Assembly (NCBI RefSeq): GCF_000724625.1
Contig: NZ_CP007139.1
Location: forward strand, 2,976,001 to 3,040,000
Source: Fimbriimonas ginsengisoli Gsoil 348
GTDB lineage: Bacteria; Armatimonadota; Fimbriimonadia; Fimbriimonadales; Fimbriimonadaceae
Length of the DNA: 64,000 nucleotides
Direction of reading: 5' to 3'
The notes beneath the pieces were generated by a model that did not search any database, was not told the origin of the DNA, and worked only from the letters and a program-made list of their open reading frames with translations. Both the position numbers and the translations under genes were made by a program. This document shows positions 60,607-64,000 of the stretch, one piece after another. Each line of letters begins with the position of its first letter. Within the stretch, counting starts at the first letter, position 1.

Positions 60607-61488
60607 ATGCAGACGGTGGAGATCTCGGCAAAATCGGTTCAGGACGCGACGAAGCAGGCGGCTGACAAGCTGGGCGTGAGTCCAGACCAGGTGCGAGTTA
60701 CGGTGCTCGAAGAGACCAAGGGTCTTTTCGGTAAGAGTACGGTACGCGTTCGCGCCGAGGTAATCGAGGCGGCGCCCGCCCCAGTTGCAACGGCTCCCGC
60801 GGCGGCTGCGCCCGCCGCTCCGAAAGGCGGACGCGGCAAAAAGGCAGCTCCCGCGCCGGAACCGACTCCTCAGGTCGTTATCGAGGAGGTTCAGGCAACC
60901 GCGGTTTCTGCGCCGGTGGAAGCTCCCAAGGAGCCTGCTCGTCGTGGCCGGGGCAAAAAGGCGGAGCCGGAAGCTCCCGCGCCCGTCGTCGAACCGGCAG
61001 AGTCCGAAGCTACCGAGACCGAAGTCTTGGCCAGCCAGTCCGACGCCGATACGCTCCTCCTTCTCGTTCGCGAGCTCCTAGACGCCGCGCAGCTCACCGT
61101 GACCGCTAAGATCGGCAGCATTTCCGGCAAGTACGTGAACATTACGCTCGACGGAAAAGATGTCGCGTTCATCGTCGGCAAGCACGGCGAGGTTCTGAAC
61201 GCGTTCCAGTATCTGGTCAACATCGTCGCCAGCCGCCGCATCGAGCGCGGAGTCCGCGCGACGATCGACGGAAACGACTACCGTCGCCGCCGCGAAGAAG
61301 CCTTGACCCAGCTCGCCCAGAAGATCGCGGAGCAGGTTCAGAAGCGCGGAGAAGAAGCCGTTCTGGACGCGCTCCCCGCCTTCGAGCGCCGAATCGTGCA
61401 CAAGGCGCTCGGCGAGATCTCAGGCATCACGACCTACAGCGAAGGCGAAGAGCCCAACCGCCGAGTCGTCATCGCCCCCGCGGACTAA
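60607..61488 (+). CDS. jag: RNA-binding protein Jag/KhpB (Jag_N-KH-R3H)
   Basis: 293 residues from the ATG at 60607 with AAGGA upstream. Jag N-terminal domain (about 1-50, AADKLGVSPDQVRVTVLEETKG), a long Ala/Pro/Glu linker (55-140) with two GRGKK motifs, a KH domain (about 150-215, KDVAFIVGKHGEVLNAFQYLV with a GxxG loop GKHG), and R3H (VQKRGEEAVLDALPAFERRIVHKAL). Jag/KhpB proteins bind small RNAs or mRNAs and affect cell elongation. Part of the yidC cluster. The linker is the odd feature. Confidence 0.93.
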   Translation: MQTVEISAKSVQDATKQAADKLGVSPDQVRVTVLEETKGLFGKSTVRVRAEVIEAAPAPVATAPAAAAPAAPKGGRGKKAAPAPEPTPQVVIEEVQATAVSAPVEAPKEPARRGRGKKAEPEAPAPVVEPAESEATETEVLASQSDADTLLLLVRELLDAAQLTVTAKIGSISGKYVNITLDGKDVAFIVGKHGEVLNAFQYLVNIVASRRIERGVRATIDGNDYRRRREEALTQLAQKIAEQVQKRGEEAVLDALPAFERRIVHKALGEISGITTYSEGEEPNRRVVIAPAD

Positions 61489-61490
61489 CC

Positions 61491-61584
61491 GTGGCGCCGG
61501 CTTCCAGCCGGCAGCCCAAGTTTGCCTACGAAGAGACCCGGTGCCCAATTGAAACTTGGGCTACCGGCTGGAAGCCGGTACCAC
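61491..61584. repeat. BIME-like inverted repeat, GTGG...CCAC
   Basis: Arms 61491-61523 and 61552-61584 (33 bp, 30 paired) around a 28-bp spacer; each arm holds the hairpin GCCGGCTTCCAGCCGG or close variant. It begins 2 bp after the jag stop and ends 1 bp before the stop of the convergent methyltransferase gene. Related to the REP at 20515-20531. Confidence 0.85.
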
Positions 61585-61585
61585 C

Positions 61586-62347
61586 TCAGATCCTGCCGAA
61601 GTAAACCTGCGTCTCGTACAGGAAGTCGACCTTGCCATCCCGCGCGGTTCGCGCGAAGAGCGCTTCGAGCGCTCGCATCATCGGCTCGTGCTCCGGCTGC
61701 CCTGCTTCCGGAGCATAGGAAGAGGACAGGACCCGTCCTTTTAGGCCGTCTAAGTCGAACGCTTGTCCATTGGGATAGGTCGCCACCCGTACGTCGGAGC
61801 CACGAAAGAACGGCGCGAGTTTTGCCGTGTCGAACTCTTTGTGGCGTACCTCGAGATACTCCGGGGCATATTCTTGGAGGATCTTCTCATACCCGTCCAA
61901 GAACTCCGAACCGCCGGATATCCGCTCGTTCCACATCAACGCTACCCACCCGTCAGGACGGACGATTCGCTGGAACTCTTGACGAGCCCGGGCGTGATCG
62001 AACCAGTGGAATGCCTGGCCGGCGACGATCAGGTCCACGCTCCGGACGGGAAGTCCGGTTGCCTCGGCGGTCCCCTCCATGCTCCTGAAATTAGCCCGAT
62101 CGCCAAGCATCGCCTCGGCGGCTTCCCTCATTTCGCGGTTCGGTTCGATCGCGTAGACGACGGCGCCCGATTGGAGCAGAAGCTCGGTCGAAATGCCGGT
62201 CCCCGACCCGATATCGGCGACGACGCTCGCCGGGCTCAAACCGCATTCGATCCTCAGCAGATCGAGAACCGCGTCCGGGTAGTGCGGCCGGTACTTGACG
62301 TAGTTTTCTACACGGCTGGAGAAGCGCTCGGTCGGTGCGAGTCCCAT
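61586..62347 (-). CDS. Class I SAM-dependent methyltransferase
   Basis: 253 residues from the ATG at 62347; the extension to 62491 lies over the divergent LD-carboxypeptidase gene and is rejected. Methyltransf_11 type: VVADIGSGTGISTELLLQSG (motif I), VVYAIEPNREM (acidic loop), VDLIVAGQAFHWFDHARARQEF and IVRPDGWVALMWN. N-terminal RFSSRVENYVKYRPHYPDAV is typical of the SmtA-like group that methylates small metabolites. Divergent from the LD-carboxypeptidase, 25 bp between starts. Confidence 0.88.
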   Translation of the reverse strand: MGLAPTERFSSRVENYVKYRPHYPDAVLDLLRIECGLSPASVVADIGSGTGISTELLLQSGAVVYAIEPNREMREAAEAMLGDRANFRSMEGTAEATGLPVRSVDLIVAGQAFHWFDHARARQEFQRIVRPDGWVALMWNERISGGSEFLDGYEKILQEYAPEYLEVRHKEFDTAKLAPFFRGSDVRVATYPNGQAFDLDGLKGRVLSSSYAPEAGQPEHEPMMRALEALFARTARDGKVDFLYETQVYFGRI

Positions 62348-62372
62348 GGCTAAAGTATGGCCAGAATAGGCG

Positions 62373-63263
62373 ATGCTTCCACGCCCGATCGCTCCCGGCG
62401 CTACCCTCGGCCTCGTCTCACCGGCCTCGCCCCTTCCGGATGGGGAGCTGGAAGCCGGGAGAGCGGCGGTAGAGGCGATGGGCTTCCGCACGAAGCTGAT
62501 GCCGCACGCCTGCGATCGGCACGATTCGTACGCCGGAACCGATTCCGACCGGGCGGCGGACCTGCATCGCGCCTTCGACGATCCTCAGGTGGACGGCGTC
62601 CTATGCACCCGTGGCGGCTACGGCTGCGCACGGCTCATCCCTTATTTGGACCTGGACCGATTGGCGGCTTCGGATAAGCCGTTTATCGGCTTCAGCGATA
62701 TTACGACTCTTCACCTCGCGCTCAATCGCCGCGGCCGCGTCACCCTGCACGGCCCGATGATCTACACCTTCGCCAAGCCCCGCGCGGAATGGGTCTCGAC
62801 CTCTTTCATCGAGGCGTTAGCCGGCCGTTTCAAAACCCCGTTGGAAGCCCCCTCCGGCGTCACCGTTCGCCCCGGCGTTGCCCGCGGAGAGCTCTCCGGC
62901 GGGTGCCTCACACTCCTGGCCGATAGCCTGGGAAACCGAGACGCTTTCGTCGGCCGCGGCAAGCTCGTGGTGCTGGAGGATGTCGGCGAGCAGCCTCACC
63001 GGGTCGACGCCCAACTGACGCACCTACTCAACGCCGGGGCTTTCGATGGAGTAGCCGGCTTCGTCGTCGGCGAATTCACCGAAACCGATGAGAAGCGGCG
63101 CGACATCGACCTTGACTGGCGAACGATCGTCCGCGAACGCCTCGATCCGCTCGGCGTGCCGATGATCTTCAACTACCCGATCGGGCACATCGATGCCATG
63201 TTAACTCTCCCGCTCGGCCACCCCGCCACCCTGGACGCCAACGCTGGCGCCTTATCGTATTAA
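62373..63263 (+). CDS. LD-carboxypeptidase family (S66, MccF/LdcA-like)
   Basis: 296 residues, S66 fold. N-terminal LGLVSPASPLP; nucleophilic Ser in IGFSDITTLHLALN near 105-115; the Glu in VVLEDVGEQPHRVDAQLTHLL; the His in YPIGHIDAMLTLPLG near the C-terminus. LdcA-type enzymes cut the terminal D-Ala from muropeptide tetrapeptides in recycling, and MccF-type members hydrolyse acyl-AMP-peptide antibiotics. The function here cannot be decided. No signal peptide. A second paralogue follows. Confidence 0.88.
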   Translation: MLPRPIAPGATLGLVSPASPLPDGELEAGRAAVEAMGFRTKLMPHACDRHDSYAGTDSDRAADLHRAFDDPQVDGVLCTRGGYGCARLIPYLDLDRLAASDKPFIGFSDITTLHLALNRRGRVTLHGPMIYTFAKPRAEWVSTSFIEALAGRFKTPLEAPSGVTVRPGVARGELSGGCLTLLADSLGNRDAFVGRGKLVVLEDVGEQPHRVDAQLTHLLNAGAFDGVAGFVVGEFTETDEKRRDIDLDWRTIVRERLDPLGVPMIFNYPIGHIDAMLTLPLGHPATLDANAGALSY

Positions 63264-63301
63264 GGCGAACCCTAAAGGCTCGTTCCAGTCACAATCGAAC
63301 G

Positions 63302-64000
63302 ATGCCACTTCGACTTCTTCGGCCAGGCGACACCGTCGCTTTGGTGACTCCCGCTTCCCCCCTGAGCGCGGAGAAGCTGGAGTTTGTCACCGAAGTGCTG
63401 GTCGCGGAAGGGTACCGAGTCAAGGTGATGCCCCACGCACTGGAAGTCGATGACTACCTCGCCGGCGACGACGCCTCTCGGGCGAAGGATCTGCAAGAGG
63501 CGTTCGATGACGACGAGGTCGGCGCCGTGTTCTGCACCCGGGGCGGATACGGGTGCGCCCGTCTTCTCCCACATCTCGATCTAGACCGGATCGTGGGTGC
63601 TAACAAGATGCTGCTCGGCTTCAGCGACGTCACCACCCTTCACGTGGCGCTCAACCGCCGTGGCATGCCCACCGTGCACTCCCCGATGGCTCTCACCCTT
63701 TTCTATCCGCGGGAGCCATGGGTAATCGAGTCGCTACGCCGGGTGCTCCGAAACGACTTGACGCTACCGGCCGAAGCCCCCAAGCCGGTAACCGTCGTCG
63801 GCGGGATTGCGGAGGGACCGGTCGTAGGGGGGTGCATGTGCCTCCTGACCGACTCGATCGGCACACCGGAGCCGCTGGAAACCGAAGGGAAAATCCTACT
63901 GATCGAGGACGTCGACGAGCATCCTCACCGTATCGACGCCATGCTGACCCACCTGTTGAACTCCGGTCTCGCGCAAAGAGCGGCCGGATTCCTCGTTGGA
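63302..64000 (+). CDS. LD-carboxypeptidase family (S66), second paralogue, 3' truncated
   Basis: 233 codons to the window end from the ATG at 63302; the gene continues beyond. Start PLRLLRPGDTVALVTPASPLS, then VFCTRGGYGCARLLPHLDLD, Ser region LLGFSDVTTLHVALN and Glu region LLIEDVDEHPHRIDAML; the His-containing end lies outside the window. Closely similar to the preceding gene in motif order, so a tandem duplication, with 38 bp between them. Which is LdcA-like and which MccF-like is unknown. Confidence 0.85.
   Translation, partial: MPLRLLRPGDTVALVTPASPLSAEKLEFVTEVLVAEGYRVKVMPHALEVDDYLAGDDASRAKDLQEAFDDDEVGAVFCTRGGYGCARLLPHLDLDRIVGANKMLLGFSDVTTLHVALNRRGMPTVHSPMALTLFYPREPWVIESLRRVLRNDLTLPAEAPKPVTVVGGIAEGPVVGGCMCLLTDSIGTPEPLETEGKILLIEDVDEHPHRIDAMLTHLLNSGLAQRAAGFLVG

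Overview
The window is GC-rich bacterial chromosome, densely coded on both strands. Pairs of large secreted proteins with the planctomycete-type cytochrome/DUF1549/DUF1553 architecture and DUF1501 Tat proteins, together with RNase J, a one-Cys bL33 and many glycoside hydrolases, suggest a soil or aquatic heterotroph of the Armatimonadota (Fimbriimonadia-like) or a planctomycete-related lineage. This is inferred from gene content and style only; no rRNA is present.

Layout. 1-7000: a CUT2-type sugar ABC transporter (ATPase cut by the window edge, permease, lipoprotein binding protein) followed in tight series by a GH63-like glucosidase and an SDR dehydrogenase, that is, sugar import plus glucoside breakdown. 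7049-7576: a decayed REP-associated (Y1/HUH) transposase remnant lying between inverted REP copies. 7630-18365: two divergent loci each pairing a PSCyt1-PSCyt2-PSD1 protein with a DUF1501 protein, one also carrying a Tat-exported beta-propeller. 18457-32693: mixed metabolism and housekeeping (PRPP synthetase, hisI, SIMPL, ThuA, S53 peptidase, Rieske and phytanoyl-CoA-type oxygenases, HAD, methyltransferase, RNase J, RmuC). 32834-41870: carbohydrate and repair genes (GH29 fucosidase, AlkD-like protein, ICL/PEPM, SGNH hydrolase, sugar isomerase, GH18, GH32, FAD disulfide reductase). 41863-45567: a 1234-residue soluble hybrid histidine kinase with repeated GAF-like modules. 45725-54885: DinB proteins, tRNA-Leu(UAA), ppa, rpmG-rpmF, ECF sigma, recN, a beta-CASP nuclease, a ParE-type toxin-antitoxin pair and an acetyltransferase/O-methyltransferase pair. 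55162-56598: NTF2-like/DoxX operon divergent from a MarR regulator, with a clear palindrome between. 57092-61488: the classical rpmH-rnpA-yidD-yidC-(ankyrin gene)-jag cluster, usually found near the origin. 61586-64000: methyltransferase and two tandem LD-carboxypeptidases, the second cut by the window end.

The most unusual content is between the genes. At least three dispersed repeat families are visible: (1) GTAG/GTGG-headed REP palindromes and BIME-like pairs, several of which supply the stop codon of the adjacent gene, alongside a dead REP transposase; (2) a MITE-like element of about 172 bp with terminal inverted repeats, present once in full and twice in reduced form; (3) four copies of a roughly 70-bp hairpin whose stem changes by compensatory pairs while a 9-nt loop ATGnnnGTG is kept. 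I saw no CRISPR array, prophage, intact insertion sequence or obvious biosynthetic or defence island; the toxin-antitoxin pair is the only defence-like module.
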